A DNA stretch of 64,000 bases from Leucobacter sp. Psy1 (GCF_020096995.1 NZ_CP083692.1:2666001-2730000), one strand, 5' to 3'; counted from the first letter of the stretch, positions 50,949-60,209 are shown. Notes: a model not told the origin generated them from the letters alone. Numbers and translations are program-made.

Positions 50949-52387
50949 CGACCGGCAGTCGTCCGCTCCGGCTGCGGCTTGGACTCCGACACCGGCTCGG
51001 CCTTCGCCTCGGGCTCGGGCTTCGGCTCCAGCTGCAGATCGGACTGTGCGACGGGCTCGTCGTCTCCGTGTCCGTCGCCCGAGACGAGCGACTCGTCGAA
51101 GGGGATCCGCCCGGCGAGCACGTTCTGCACGCGCTCGATGTCGATCTGCTTCGTCCATCGCCCGATGAGCAGGGTCGCGACTGCGTTGCCGGTGAAGTTC
51201 GTGAGGGCGCGGCCCTCAGACATGAAGCGGTCGATGCCGACGATCACGCCCACGCCGTTCACGAGGTCGGGCCGGTACGCCTGGAGACCGGCCGCGAGCG
51301 TGGCGAGCCCCGCACCGGTCACACCCGCCGCACCCTTCGACGCGATGATCATGAAGACGAGGAGCCCGATCTGCTCGGGGATGGACATCGGCTGCCCGAG
51401 CCCCGTCGCGATGAACAGTGAAGCCATCGTCAGGTAGATCGCGGTGCCGTCGAGGTTGAAGGAGTACCCCGTCGGCACCGTGATCCCGACCACGGGCTTC
51501 GAAACCCCGAGGTGCTCGAGCTTCGCGATGAGGCGCGGGAGCGCCGATTCCGAGGAGGAAGTGCCGACGATCAGCAGGTATTCGCGCCCCAAGTACTTCA
51601 TGAGGCTGAAGATGTTCACGCGCGTCACGAAGTAGAGCAGGGAGCCGAGCACACCGACGATGAAGACGATGCACGTGATGTAGAACGCGACCATGAGAAG
51701 CCCGAGGCTCCAGATCGCCGCCGCACCGGTCTTGCCGACCACCGCAGCGATCGCACCGAACGCGCCGATCGGGGCCACCCAGAGGATCATGCTGAGCACG
51801 CGGAAGACGAGCGTCTGCAGGTGCTTGATGGCGGTCATGATGGGAGCGCCTTTGCTCTTCAGGCCCTGCAGCGCGAAGCCGACGAGCAGCGCCACGAAGA
51901 GCACCTGAAGTACCGACTCGCCCGTGAACGACGAGAAGAACGTGGTCGGGATCACTCCGAGCAGGAACTCGGTGGTCGTGCTCGCCTCACCCTCGGCCTG
52001 GTACTCGGCGCCCGACATGTTGAGGCCCTCACCCGGGTGGATGATGTTGCCGACGACCAGTCCGATCGCGAGGGCGAAGGTGGACATCGCCATGAAGTAG
52101 AGCAGGGCGAGGCCGCCGATCTTGCCGACCGTCGCGGCTTTCGCGATCGATCCGATGCCGATCACAATGGTGCAGAAGATGATCGGGGCGATCATCATCT
52201 TGATCAGCGCGACGAACGCCTTCCCGAGGGGCTCAAGCTGCGTCGCGAAGTCGGGTGCGACGAGTCCGAGCACGGCGCCCGCGACGACCGCGAAGATAAC
52301 GCTCATGTACAGCCACGTGTGCTTGTCCCACCGCTTGCCTCTGCGCGGCAGTCCCGTCGCCGTCGTTCTGACCGGATTCGTACTCAT
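50945..52387 (-). CDS. dctA: Dicarboxylate/amino acid:cation symporter (DctA/GltP family)
   Basis: A 480-residue sodium- or proton-coupled transporter for C4-dicarboxylates or acidic amino acids. Family hallmarks are IIFCTIVIGIGSIA, the serine-rich hairpin IVGTSSSESALPRLI, the TVPTGYSFNLDGTAIYLTMA motif and the C-terminal substrate site VGIDRFMSEGRALTNFTGN. A charged Glu/Pro/Lys tail of about 50 residues follows. The ATG at 52387 is preferred (GAGGAG seven bases upstream); a second ATG lies just before it, and the frame is open further without similarity. It is divergent from a DcuS/DcuR-type system, which favours C4-dicarboxylates. It overlaps the convergent DUF2207-like gene by four bases. 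Confidence 0.9.
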   Translation of the reverse strand: MSTNPVRTTATGLPRRGKRWDKHTWLYMSVIFAVVAGAVLGLVAPDFATQLEPLGKAFVALIKMMIAPIIFCTIVIGIGSIAKAATVGKIGGLALLYFMAMSTFALAIGLVVGNIIHPGEGLNMSGAEYQAEGEASTTTEFLLGVIPTTFFSSFTGESVLQVLFVALLVGFALQGLKSKGAPIMTAIKHLQTLVFRVLSMILWVAPIGAFGAIAAVVGKTGAAAIWSLGLLMVAFYITCIVFIVGVLGSLLYFVTRVNIFSLMKYLGREYLLIVGTSSSESALPRLIAKLEHLGVSKPVVGITVPTGYSFNLDGTAIYLTMASLFIATGLGQPMSIPEQIGLLVFMIIASKGAAGVTGAGLATLAAGLQAYRPDLVNGVGVIVGIDRFMSEGRALTNFTGNAVATLLIGRWTKQIDIERVQNVLAGRIPFDESLVSGDGHGDDEPVAQSDLQLEPKPEPEAKAEPVSESKPQPERTTAGR

Positions 52388-52423
52388 CATCGCGCTCCTC
52401 TGCAACGCCCTTGTTACCTTCGC

Positions 52424-52445
52424 GGTGGTTACCGCCTGAACCACC
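52424..52445. promoter_or_regulatory. Inverted repeat upstream of dctA
   Basis: GGTGGTT-N8-AACCACC in the 179-bp divergent region, 37 bases before the dctA start. It could be a response-regulator site or an mRNA leader structure. Size and place suit control of dctA by the adjacent two-component system, but only one copy is seen. Confidence 0.4.
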
Positions 52446-52566
52446 TTGGCTCCGGCCGGGGCCACCCGCCCCCTTTTGGTCGTATTGATCGCGAACGATT
52501 GCGCGCGGACCCGACCGAATCTCCCACCGATGGGCCAAGATGGATGACGGATCACGAGGAGGTGCG

Positions 52567-53820
52567 ATGTCACGGGTCAGCAGCCGGAGCACGGCGACGA
52601 AAGTGTTCGTCGCACTCGGACTCACGGGGCTCGTGCTCGCGGCCATCGTCGCCGTGTTCCTCGTGCTCGACTCCCAGCGCACCGTCCGCGCCGAAGCCGA
52701 GCATGTCACGCTCGCCGTCGCCGGCGCGATCAGCGCCGACCCGGGAGTAGTGACGGCGCTCGGCGGCAACGACCCCTCCGCCTCGCTGCAACCGGTCGCG
52801 CAGCGGATCATGGCCGATTCCGATGTGGATTTCGTCACGATCATGACGGTCGACGGCGTCCGCGTCACCCATGCCGACGCGGAGAACATCGGCAAACCCT
52901 ACGTCGGCACCATCCCCGATCAGCCCCGCATGCTCACCGAGGAGTACACCGGCACGCTCGGCCCCTCGGTCCGCACGATCGCACCGGTGTTCGATGGCGC
53001 GCAGCACGAGGGCTGGGTCGCCGTCGGCGTCACGGTATCGAGCATTTCGGAGACGGTGGCCTCCCGGCTGCCGATCGTGATCGCGTGGTTCCTCGGACTG
53101 GTCGTGGCCGGGCTCATCGGCGCGCTCATCGCCCGCCGGGCGACCCGACGCGTGACCGGAGATCTCGAGCCGACTCGCGTGCAGGACGCGGTGCTGGCGT
53201 ACGAATCCATCCGCACCCTCGGAGAGGCCCTGCGCGCGCAGACCCACGAGCACGGGAACCGCATGCACACGGCGATCGCGCTCATGGAGCTGGGCCGCAC
53301 GGACGAGGCCATCGAGGTCCTCGCCGAGACCTCCAGACAGAGCCAGATGCTGGTGGATCACGCGGCGTCCGGAGACGGGGATCCCACGGTGGGCGCCCTC
53401 CTGCTCGGAAAGGCAGCGCAGGCCCAAGAGCGGGGCGTGGTGTGGATCTCGGACATCATCCCGAACACACCGCGATCCTCGCTCCGGGCGATGGACGCGA
53501 TCACCCTGCTCGGGAACGTGATCGACAACGCGATCGATGCCGCCGCCGCCGGGCCGGAGCCACGGTGGGTCAACGTGCGCCTCGGACCAGGCACCCCGAA
53601 CGGCGTGCGCTTCGTCGTACGCGACAGCGGCACGGGGATCCCCGAGGAGATCATCGATCGGGCCTTCGAGTTCGGGGTCTCCACGAAGCCGTCTGAGACC
53701 GGTGGCCGCGGGGTCGGGCTCGCGCTCGTGCGATCGATCGTCGATCAGGCCGGCGGAGAGATCCACATCTCCGACGCACCGACGACCGTGCTCATCACCC
53801 TGCCGGAGCGCACAACATGA
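52567..53820 (+). CDS. Sensor histidine kinase, DcuS/CitA type
   Basis: A 417-residue membrane sensor. One segment at about 13-35 precedes an extracytoplasmic sensor domain (about 36-165) with VDFVTIMTVDGVRVTHAD and TLGPSVRTIAPVFD, the PAS-like fold that binds dicarboxylates or citrate. A second segment is at 168-190. The kinase core has the phosphorylated H227 in QTHEHGNRMHT (the DcuS-type H-box), N-box NVIDNAIDAAAAG and G-box STKPSETGGRGVGLALV. The usual cytoplasmic PAS domain between them seems missing or much reduced. GAGGAGG lies just before the ATG. The response regulator overlaps by four bases. Confidence 0.91.
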   Translation: MSRVSSRSTATKVFVALGLTGLVLAAIVAVFLVLDSQRTVRAEAEHVTLAVAGAISADPGVVTALGGNDPSASLQPVAQRIMADSDVDFVTIMTVDGVRVTHADAENIGKPYVGTIPDQPRMLTEEYTGTLGPSVRTIAPVFDGAQHEGWVAVGVTVSSISETVASRLPIVIAWFLGLVVAGLIGALIARRATRRVTGDLEPTRVQDAVLAYESIRTLGEALRAQTHEHGNRMHTAIALMELGRTDEAIEVLAETSRQSQMLVDHAASGDGDPTVGALLLGKAAQAQERGVVWISDIIPNTPRSSLRAMDAITLLGNVIDNAIDAAAAGPEPRWVNVRLGPGTPNGVRFVVRDSGTGIPEEIIDRAFEFGVSTKPSETGGRGVGLALVRSIVDQAGGEIHISDAPTTVLITLPERTT

Positions 53821-54518
53821 TTCGGGTGCTGGTGGTCGACGACGAAGCGCTCACGCTCGAGCTGCATCGCGGATACGTCGAGAAGGTCGCGGGGTTCACA
53901 GTCGCGGGCGAAGCGAGTTCAGCGCGCGGTGCCCTCACGATGGCGATGCAGGAGACCGATCGGTTCGACCTCGTCCTGCTCGACATGACGATGCCTGACG
54001 GGTCTGGCCTCGATGTGCTGCGGCACCTGCGGAGCCGCGGCGTGACGCTCGACGTCATCGCCATCACGGCGGTGCGCGACTCCGAGATCGTGCGGCAGGT
54101 GCTGGCGCTCGGAGCGGTCAACTACCTGGTGAAGCCCTTCACCTTCGCCATGTTCCGCGATCGCCTCGAGGCCTATGCGCGGTATCGGGAGCAGGCGGAA
54201 CAGGCGAGCGGTGCCAGCACGCAAGCCGAGATCGACGCGATGCTCGGCATGATGCACCCTCCCGTGCAGACGGAGCTGCCCAAAGGTCTGTCGTCTGAGA
54301 CGCTTGCGCTCGTCAGCGCCGACGTCCGTGAACACGGACCGGTGTCGGCGCGCGAATCGAGTGCCAGGCTCGGCGTCTCACGCGTCGTTGTGCGGCGCTA
54401 CCTCGAGCAGCTCGTCACGGAGGGCAGGGTCCACCGGGCACCCCGTTACGGATCCCCAGGCCGACCGGTCTCCGAGTACCATTGGGCGGGAGCCGGGGAG
54501 AGTGAGGAGAGCTCGTGA
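53817..54518 (+). CDS. Response regulator, DcuR/CitB type
   Basis: A 233-residue regulator. The receiver domain (1-120) has acidic residues D8 and D9, phosphorylation site D56 in LVLLDMTMP, T84 and K106 in YLVKPF. The C-terminal helix-turn-helix at about 180-215 contains SARLGVSRVVVRRYLEQLV. It pairs with the preceding kinase (ATGA overlap) and should control dctA, the divergent transporter. Its stop overlaps the start of the nitronate monooxygenase gene, so that enzyme is co-expressed. Confidence 0.91.
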   Translation: MIRVLVVDDEALTLELHRGYVEKVAGFTVAGEASSARGALTMAMQETDRFDLVLLDMTMPDGSGLDVLRHLRSRGVTLDVIAITAVRDSEIVRQVLALGAVNYLVKPFTFAMFRDRLEAYARYREQAEQASGASTQAEIDAMLGMMHPPVQTELPKGLSSETLALVSADVREHGPVSARESSARLGVSRVVVRRYLEQLVTEGRVHRAPRYGSPGRPVSEYHWAGAGESEESS

Positions 54519-55534
54519 CCGCTGCATTCCTCGAGACCGCGCTGCCGCTCGTCGCCGCACCGATGGCCGGAGGCGCGACGACAGTGGATCTCGGTGCAGC
54601 AGCCACGGGCGCGGGCGCTTTGGCTTTCCTCGCCGGGGGCTATCTCAGCGCGGAGGCGCTGCACGCCCGCATCCGGGCCGCACGCGATTGGGGCGTGTTC
54701 GGCGTGAACCTCTTCGTGCCGGGCGCGGACGCCGTCGACGCCGAGGCGTTCAGGCGATACGCGGGCGAGCTCGCGGACGAGGCGCGGGCAGGGGGCGTGA
54801 CGCTCGATCCTGTTCCCCGAACCGACGACGATGCGTGGTCCGACAAGGTGGCACTCCTCTGCGAGGAGCCCGTGCCGGTGGTGTCGTTCACCTTCGCGCT
54901 CCCCGACCGCTCCGATATCGAAAGGCTCAGACGCGCCGGCTCCGCGGTACTCGCGACCGTCACCACGGTCGCCGAGGCCCGATTCGCGGAGGATGCGGGC
55001 GTCGATGGACTCATCGTGCAGGGACCGTCGGCGGGAGGGCACTCGGCGACGTGGGATCCGGATCGCCGGATCGCCGACGGCGCGACGGCACCGATCGTCT
55101 CGGCCGTCCGTAGGAACACCTCCCTGCCACTCATCGCCGCAGGCGGGGTCGACGGGCCCGCTGCCGTCGCGGCGCTCCTGCACGCAGGGGCAGACGCTGT
55201 CGCGGTGGGCACGCTCCTCCTCCGCACTGACGAGAGCGGCGCCTCCCCGACGCACCGCGACGCCCTCGCCTCGCCGGAGTACACCGAAACGGCCGTGACG
55301 CGCGCGTTCACCGGCCGGCCCGCGAGAGCGCTGCGCAACGGGTTCATCGACCGCCACGCATCGCACGAGATCACGGCGTACCCTGCGGTCCACCATCTCA
55401 CGCGGGAACTCCGCCAGCGCGCCGCCGCCTCAGGCGACGCCGAGCGGCTCCACCTCTGGGCGGGAACCGGCTATCGGGCCGCGGGCACCGGCTCTGCGTC
55501 GGATGTGCTCCGCTCGCTCGCTGCCTCGCTCTGA
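54515..55534 (+). CDS. Nitronate monooxygenase (2-nitropropane dioxygenase family)
   Basis: A 339-residue FMN-dependent TIM-barrel enzyme that oxidises alkyl nitronates such as propionate-3-nitronate. It shows the N-terminal VAAPMAGGATTVDL, the catalytic-site segment VQGPSAGGHSATW with the family histidine, and the FMN phosphate loops PLIAAGGVDG and DAVAVGTLLLRTDESGAS. The GTG start overlaps the response-regulator stop. Co-expression with a dicarboxylate-sensing system is unusual; nitronates derived from 3-nitropropionate, a succinate analogue, offer one possible link. The 3' end overlaps the convergent GntR gene by 64 bp. Confidence 0.88.
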   Translation: MTAAFLETALPLVAAPMAGGATTVDLGAAATGAGALAFLAGGYLSAEALHARIRAARDWGVFGVNLFVPGADAVDAEAFRRYAGELADEARAGGVTLDPVPRTDDDAWSDKVALLCEEPVPVVSFTFALPDRSDIERLRRAGSAVLATVTTVAEARFAEDAGVDGLIVQGPSAGGHSATWDPDRRIADGATAPIVSAVRRNTSLPLIAAGGVDGPAAVAALLHAGADAVAVGTLLLRTDESGASPTHRDALASPEYTETAVTRAFTGRPARALRNGFIDRHASHEITAYPAVHHLTRELRQRAAASGDAERLHLWAGTGYRAAGTGSASDVLRSLAASL

Positions 55535-56232
55535 GGATCTGCGTCCCTGGTAGCGCCACCATGCTCGGCGGCGAGCGCCGGCACCGTCTCGGCGCGGCTC
55601 CGCTCGACGTGCGCGAGAGCCAGTGCGGCCGCACGCTCGACCTGACCGCGCACGATCGCGTCACAGAGATCTCGATGCTCTCGGTGCACGTCGCCGTCGT
55701 CCCGCTCGCTGGCGATGTGGAAGAGCCGCTTCACCCGTCCCTTCACAGGTCGGAGAAGGCTCTGCAGGAGGTGGCTGCCCGCGAGGTCGACAATGGCATC
55801 GTGGAACTCCGAGGTGGCATCGGCGATGGCCGCGCCCTCGGCGGACTCGACGGCGTGCTCGGCGATCCTGAGCGCGTCGCGCAGCTCGTCTCCTGACGCT
55901 CCTTCCGCGCACCGGCTCGCGGCCAGCCGCGCCGCAAGCACCTCGAGCGCCGCCCGCACATCGAACAGCTCGACGATGTCGGCGAGTTCCATGGGCGCCA
56001 CGACGGCACCGCGACGGGGCAGCGTACGAATGTACCCCTCCGCCTCGAGCCTCGGGAACGCCTCGCGGATCGGGATCCGCGACACGCCCAGCGCGTCGGC
56101 CACCTCGCGTTCCCTGACACGGCTGCCCGTCGCGAGCCTGCCATCGATGATGCGGTCGCGCACCCACTCGTAGACGCGTTGACCCTGCGAGACGTCGGTG
56201 CGCGCATCGTCGGGCTCCATGGGCAGCTTCAC
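55471..56232 (-). CDS. GntR-family (FCD) transcriptional regulator
   Basis: A 253-residue regulator. The N-terminal winged helix (about 18-80) includes VREREVADALGVSRIPIREAF. The C-terminal FCD domain has LFDVRAALEVLAARLAA, TSEFHDAIVDLAGSHLL and HREHRDLCDAIVRG, which provide the metal and ligand residues. The GTG start is supported by GAGGAG seven bases upstream. It is divergent from the permease-amidohydrolase-MFS operon across 239 bp that contain repeated GTATGCC half-sites, so it is probably the repressor of that operon. Confidence 0.88.
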   Translation of the reverse strand: MKLPMEPDDARTDVSQGQRVYEWVRDRIIDGRLATGSRVREREVADALGVSRIPIREAFPRLEAEGYIRTLPRRGAVVAPMELADIVELFDVRAALEVLAARLAASRCAEGASGDELRDALRIAEHAVESAEGAAIADATSEFHDAIVDLAGSHLLQSLLRPVKGRVKRLFHIASERDDGDVHREHRDLCDAIVRGQVERAAALALAHVERSRAETVPALAAEHGGATRDADPQSEAASERSTSDAEPVPAAR

Positions 56233-56286
56233 GGGCTCACTCCTCGATTGCTCAGGCCACGATGCGGCTGATCAGACTCCACCAGT

Positions 56287-56411
56287 GTATGCCTGAACTC
56301 TCAAGGAGCGATTCTTATGTATGCCAGGCTGATATGACAGCTACGTCAGTTGGCGTATTCTTGGGATTTTTTCAGTACTAGACTCCGCATGGTCCACTTT
56401 TTGGCATACAA
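56287..56411. promoter_or_regulatory. Repeated GTATGCC/GGCATAC half-sites in divergent region
   Basis: GTATGCC occurs at 56287-56293 and within TGTATGCCA at 56318-56326, and the reverse complement occurs within TTGGCATACAA at 56401-56411. A variant, TTGGCGTAT, is at 56350-56358. The elements resemble FCD-family GntR sites (TNGT...ACNA type). They bracket the start regions of both the GntR gene and the permease operon. Confidence 0.55.
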
Positions 56412-56471
56412 TCCATGATGGTTCGGGCTCGCCCGATCTCGGGATGCACACCAGAGCAAAGGAGTCTGCGC

Positions 56472-57860
56472 ATGACCGTTCCAGCACCCACCGCCGCAGC
56501 GGCCGAACGCCCCCGCACGCTGAAGCGCGCGCTCGGGCTCCCCGCACTGATCGCGTACGGCCTCACCTCGATGGGAGTCCTCTCCGTGGTCTCCGTGTAC
56601 GGACCGGCCACGGAACTCAGCGACGGGCACCTCCCGGCCGCCTACGTCGCCGCGATCGTCATCATGCTCTTCACGGCGCACAGCTACGGGCGCATGGCTG
56701 CGCACGTGCCGATCACCGGGGGCGCCTACGCCTACGTCACGCGGGGCTTCGGATCAGCCGTCGGCTTCGTCACCGGATGGGTCATGCTACTGGACTACCT
56801 CTTCCTGCCGATGGTGAACTTCCTGCTTTTCGGCCTCTACTTCAACAGCCTTTTCACGGCGGTGCCCACCTGGGCCGGCACGCTCCTCTGCATCGCGATC
56901 GTCGCCGTCCTCAGCATTATCGGCGTCAATTGGATCAAGCGGATGAACTCGGTCGTGATCGTCGCGTCGGTGCTGGTCATCGTCGTGTTCCTCTCGCTCG
57001 CGGTGCTGAACGCTCCCGATCTCTCCCTCGCGTCGCTGACCGAGCCGCTCTCGATCGGCGACGGCGGCATCGCCCCGATCCTCTCCGCGGCTGCGATCGT
57101 CGCGTTCGCCTTCCTCGGATTCGACGGCGTCTCCACACTTGCCGAGGAGACCCAGGATCCGCGTCGCAAGGTGCCGAAGGGCATCGTCCTCGCCACCCTC
57201 TTCGCCGGGCTCGGGTACCTCGCGTTCTCGATCGCGGGCAGCCTCATCGCACCAGACTGGACGCAGCTCGAGAACCTCGATGCCGCGGGCACCGAACTCA
57301 TGCAGCAGGCGGGAGGCGACGCGCTCATGGTGATCTTCGTGATCGTCAACACGCTCGGGATCGTGCTGTGCGGCACCGCCGCGCAGATGAGCGTGAGCCG
57401 CGTGCTCTTCGCCATGGGGCGCGACGGCATCCTGCCGCCCGTCCTCGCTCGCCTCCACCGGCGTTTCCGTACTCCGTACGTCGCCGCGCTTCTCGTGTCG
57501 GTCGTCGCGCTCGTCGCACTGTTCATCACCCTCGACCAGGCCGTTTACATGATCAATTTCGGCGCGCTCGCGGCGTTCGCGATGGTGAACCTCGCGACGA
57601 TCAAGGTCCTCTTCTTCGACCTCGGGCTCCGCAGCGGCTGGGCCCTGCTCCGGCACCTCGTGATGCCGCTGATCGGGTTCGCCTCGATCGCGTGGTTGTG
57701 GACCTCGCTCGCCCCCTTCACCTACGTGCTGGGCGGCGCCTGGCTCGTCGTGGGCGTGATCGTCTATCTCGTCAGGCGCAAGCGCCATGGCGGTCCGCTC
57801 GCGCTCCAGCTCGACGGCGCATCCACCGAGGCGATGCCCACGCTGCCGTACCAGTCGTGA
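56472..57860 (+). CDS. APC-superfamily permease
   Basis: A 462-residue transporter with about twelve membrane segments: LPALIAYGLTSMGVLSVVSV at the first, HVPITGGAYAYVTRGFGSAVG at segments 2-3, and AFAFLGFDGVSTLAEETQDP in the conserved loop. It probably imports an amine, amino acid or nucleobase-like compound hydrolysed by the next gene's product. The ATG at 56472 has AAAGGAG about eight bases upstream; an in-frame ATG at 56415 lies just behind the operator-like repeat and is less likely. First gene of a three-gene operon. Confidence 0.88.
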   Translation: MTVPAPTAAAAERPRTLKRALGLPALIAYGLTSMGVLSVVSVYGPATELSDGHLPAAYVAAIVIMLFTAHSYGRMAAHVPITGGAYAYVTRGFGSAVGFVTGWVMLLDYLFLPMVNFLLFGLYFNSLFTAVPTWAGTLLCIAIVAVLSIIGVNWIKRMNSVVIVASVLVIVVFLSLAVLNAPDLSLASLTEPLSIGDGGIAPILSAAAIVAFAFLGFDGVSTLAEETQDPRRKVPKGIVLATLFAGLGYLAFSIAGSLIAPDWTQLENLDAAGTELMQQAGGDALMVIFVIVNTLGIVLCGTAAQMSVSRVLFAMGRDGILPPVLARLHRRFRTPYVAALLVSVVALVALFITLDQAVYMINFGALAAFAMVNLATIKVLFFDLGLRSGWALLRHLVMPLIGFASIAWLWTSLAPFTYVLGGAWLVVGVIVYLVRRKRHGGPLALQLDGASTEAMPTLPYQS

Positions 57861-57906
57861 CTCACCGCCGCACGCACCGCGCTCCCACCGACCGGAAAGG
57901 CCGATT

Positions 57907-58959
57907 ATGACTGATTCCCCCTCCGCTTCACTCCTCCGAACCCCAGGACTCGTGGACGGGCACATCCACCCAGACAAGACCTCGTGGGGCGGGCCGTGGC
58001 TCTCGCGTCGCCCCGCAGCATCGCTGGCCGATCTCATCGAGAACGATCGGGCGACGCAGGCCGCCTATCGCTCGAGCGTCGAGGATCGGGCGCACGCCCT
58101 GTTCACCCGGGCGCTCGCGAACGGCACGTTCGGCATGCGCGCCCACGTCGACGTCTCCTCGGAGCTCGGCACCGCGAACGTCGAGGGCGTGCGCGCCGCA
58201 GCGGAGCGCTTCGGCGAAGACCTGACGGTGCAGATCGTGGCGTTCCCCCAGTTCGGACTGCTCACGAACCCCGGCACACTGGACGCCATGGCGGCCGCCC
58301 TGGCGAGCGGGGCTGACCTGGTCGGGGGCATCGATCCCGGAGGAATCGAGGGCGACCTCCACGGTCACCTCGACGCGATCTTCGGCCTCGCCGATCGTGC
58401 CGGACGCGACCTCGACATCCACCTGCACGACGGCGGTGAGGACGGCCTCGCCCAGATCCGGGAAATCGCTAAGCGCACCATCGCGAGCGGTCGACAGGGG
58501 CGGGTTACCATCGGGCACGCATTCGCGGTGTGCGACGCCTCTCTCCCCTCGCTCGGCGAGACGCTCGACCGAGTCGCCGAGGCCGGCATCTGGATCGCGA
58601 CCTGCGCGCTCGGAGCAGACCCCGTTCCCGACCTGGACCGCCTGGAGCACCACGGCGTGCGCGTCGTCGCCGGATCCGACGGCGTACGCGACTCCTGGAG
58701 CCCGTTCGGCACCGGGAGCATGGTCGACCGCGCACACCTCCTCGCGTACCGGACCGGTGCGCTTACGGACGCCGATCTCGAGCGGGCCTTCCGCATCGCC
58801 TCGACCGCGGGAGCGGAGATGCTCGGCCTTACCGAGATCACGGACTGGACCGAGCGCAGCGACACCCGGCTCGAGTTCGACGCCCAGCACATCGCGCAAC
58901 TCGTCACCGATCGCCCCGCTCCGATCCGTGTGCTGCGAGGCGGACGGGAGATCCGATGA
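57907..58959 (+). CDS. Amidohydrolase, cytosine deaminase/AtzC-like
   Basis: A 350-residue member of the amidohydrolase superfamily: metal-binding GLVDGHIHPDKTSWGG at the N-terminus, the histidine pair in LDIHLHDGGEDGL, the GHAFAVCDAS histidine and the catalytic aspartate in VVAGSDGVRDSWSPFG. The HxHxDK form is typical of cytosine deaminase and N-alkylammelide hydrolase relatives, which deaminate or deamidate ring compounds. GAAAGG precedes the ATG. It lies between two transporters in one operon, so import, hydrolysis and export or second import of an N-ring compound is likely. The substrate is not known. Confidence 0.85.
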   Translation: MTDSPSASLLRTPGLVDGHIHPDKTSWGGPWLSRRPAASLADLIENDRATQAAYRSSVEDRAHALFTRALANGTFGMRAHVDVSSELGTANVEGVRAAAERFGEDLTVQIVAFPQFGLLTNPGTLDAMAAALASGADLVGGIDPGGIEGDLHGHLDAIFGLADRAGRDLDIHLHDGGEDGLAQIREIAKRTIASGRQGRVTIGHAFAVCDASLPSLGETLDRVAEAGIWIATCALGADPVPDLDRLEHHGVRVVAGSDGVRDSWSPFGTGSMVDRAHLLAYRTGALTDADLERAFRIASTAGAEMLGLTEITDWTERSDTRLEFDAQHIAQLVTDRPAPIRVLRGGREIR

Positions 58960-60146
58960 GCGCGCTGCGCCGCCAAGGGGTCGCCGCCGGGATCCTTACC
59001 GTCGCCGTCGGCCTCAGCGTACGGTTCCCGATCACCAATGTGTCCTCGCTCCTCGGGGAGATCGGAGTGGGGTACGACCTCTCCCAGACGGGACTCGCCG
59101 TGCTCAGCACGATTCCCGTGCTCCTCTTCGCGCTCGCCGCTCCGCTCGCGCCGCTGATCGTGGCCCGCCTCGGACTGGCGCGCTCACTCGCGCTGTTGCT
59201 CGCGGTACTCGCCTGCGCGACCCTGCTCCGCCCGCTCGCGCCCGCCACCCTCTTCGTCGGCGCCGTGCTCGTCGGAGCCTCCATCGCGCTCCTCGGCATT
59301 CTCGCTCCCCAGATCATTCGCCGCGCGCTCGCTGCGCGTGGCGGCTTCTGGACCGGTGTCTACACCGCATCGTTCGGGCTCAGCGCCGCGACCGGCGCCG
59401 CCCTGTCGGTCCCGCTGTTCCACGTGCTCGACAACCGGATCGGTCCGGCGCTCTCGGCGTGGGGCGTGCCCCTGCTCATCGCGCTCGCCCTCTCCCTGGT
59501 GTTCGGGCGTCGGATCGACGCGGGCGGGTCAGGCGGCGCACCCGCGGAACCCTCCACCGGGGCGTCGATCCTCCACGCCCGCGGACTGTGGCCCGTCACC
59601 GGCTTCTTCGCCTGCCAGGCGCTCCTCTACTTCTCGATGACCGCGTGGCTGCCGACGATCGCGCTCGACCGCGGAGCGACGCCGTCGCAGGCCGGTCTGC
59701 TCCTCGCCTGGATGAGCATCGCGGGTCTCCCCGCCTCGCTGTTCGCACCGATGCTCGCCTCGCGACGCGGGTGGCGCACGCCGATCCTCGTGGCGACCGC
59801 ACTCCTCGGGACCGCGAGCCTCCTCTGCCTCGCGATCGCCCCGCTCGAGCTCATGACGCTCGTCGTCGCGGTGCTCGGCATTGCACTGAGCTCGGCGTTC
59901 GGGCTCTCGGTCGTGCTCATCGTCTTCACGGCGCCGAGTGCCGCACGCACCGCGGCGTTCTCCGCAGTGAGCCAGGGCGTCGGGTACGGGTTCGCCGCGG
60001 CGGGGCCACTGGTTCCCGGCCTGCTCGTCGGCGCGGGGATCGGCTGGCCCGCCGTCATCGCGATGCTCGCGTGCATCGCGGCCGCTGAGATCGGGTTCGG
60101 GATCGCGAGTTCCCGCGCCTCGCTCGCGGTTGAGCGCGCCGAGTAG
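58956..60146 (+). CDS. MFS transporter (CynX/NimT-like)
   Basis: A 396-residue major facilitator with about twelve membrane segments. It starts AAGILTVAVGLSVRFPITNV and has LVARLGLARSLALLLAVLA, a 4-TM pattern with GASIALLGILAPQIIRR, and later LLYFSMTAWLPTIALDRG and SQAGLLLAWMSIAGLPASL, typical of the CynX/NimT (cyanate, nitroimidazole) group. The ATG overlaps the amidohydrolase stop (ATGA). It may import a related substrate or export a toxic product of the hydrolase. Confidence 0.85.
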   Translation: MSALRRQGVAAGILTVAVGLSVRFPITNVSSLLGEIGVGYDLSQTGLAVLSTIPVLLFALAAPLAPLIVARLGLARSLALLLAVLACATLLRPLAPATLFVGAVLVGASIALLGILAPQIIRRALAARGGFWTGVYTASFGLSAATGAALSVPLFHVLDNRIGPALSAWGVPLLIALALSLVFGRRIDAGGSGGAPAEPSTGASILHARGLWPVTGFFACQALLYFSMTAWLPTIALDRGATPSQAGLLLAWMSIAGLPASLFAPMLASRRGWRTPILVATALLGTASLLCLAIAPLELMTLVVAVLGIALSSAFGLSVVLIVFTAPSAARTAAFSAVSQGVGYGFAAAGPLVPGLLVGAGIGWPAVIAMLACIAAAEIGFGIASSRASLAVERAE

Positions 60147-60209
60147 TCCTGACCCGGAACAACGCACCGGGCGATCCAGGCGCGCCGCCTCAGCCGAGCT
60201 GGACGTCAC

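Noticed and set aside
56787-58037. Long minus-strand open frame opposite the APC permease and amidohydrolase genes
   Set aside because: The translated product is a His/Asp/Glu/Arg-rich low-complexity shadow, while the plus-strand frames encode clear families.
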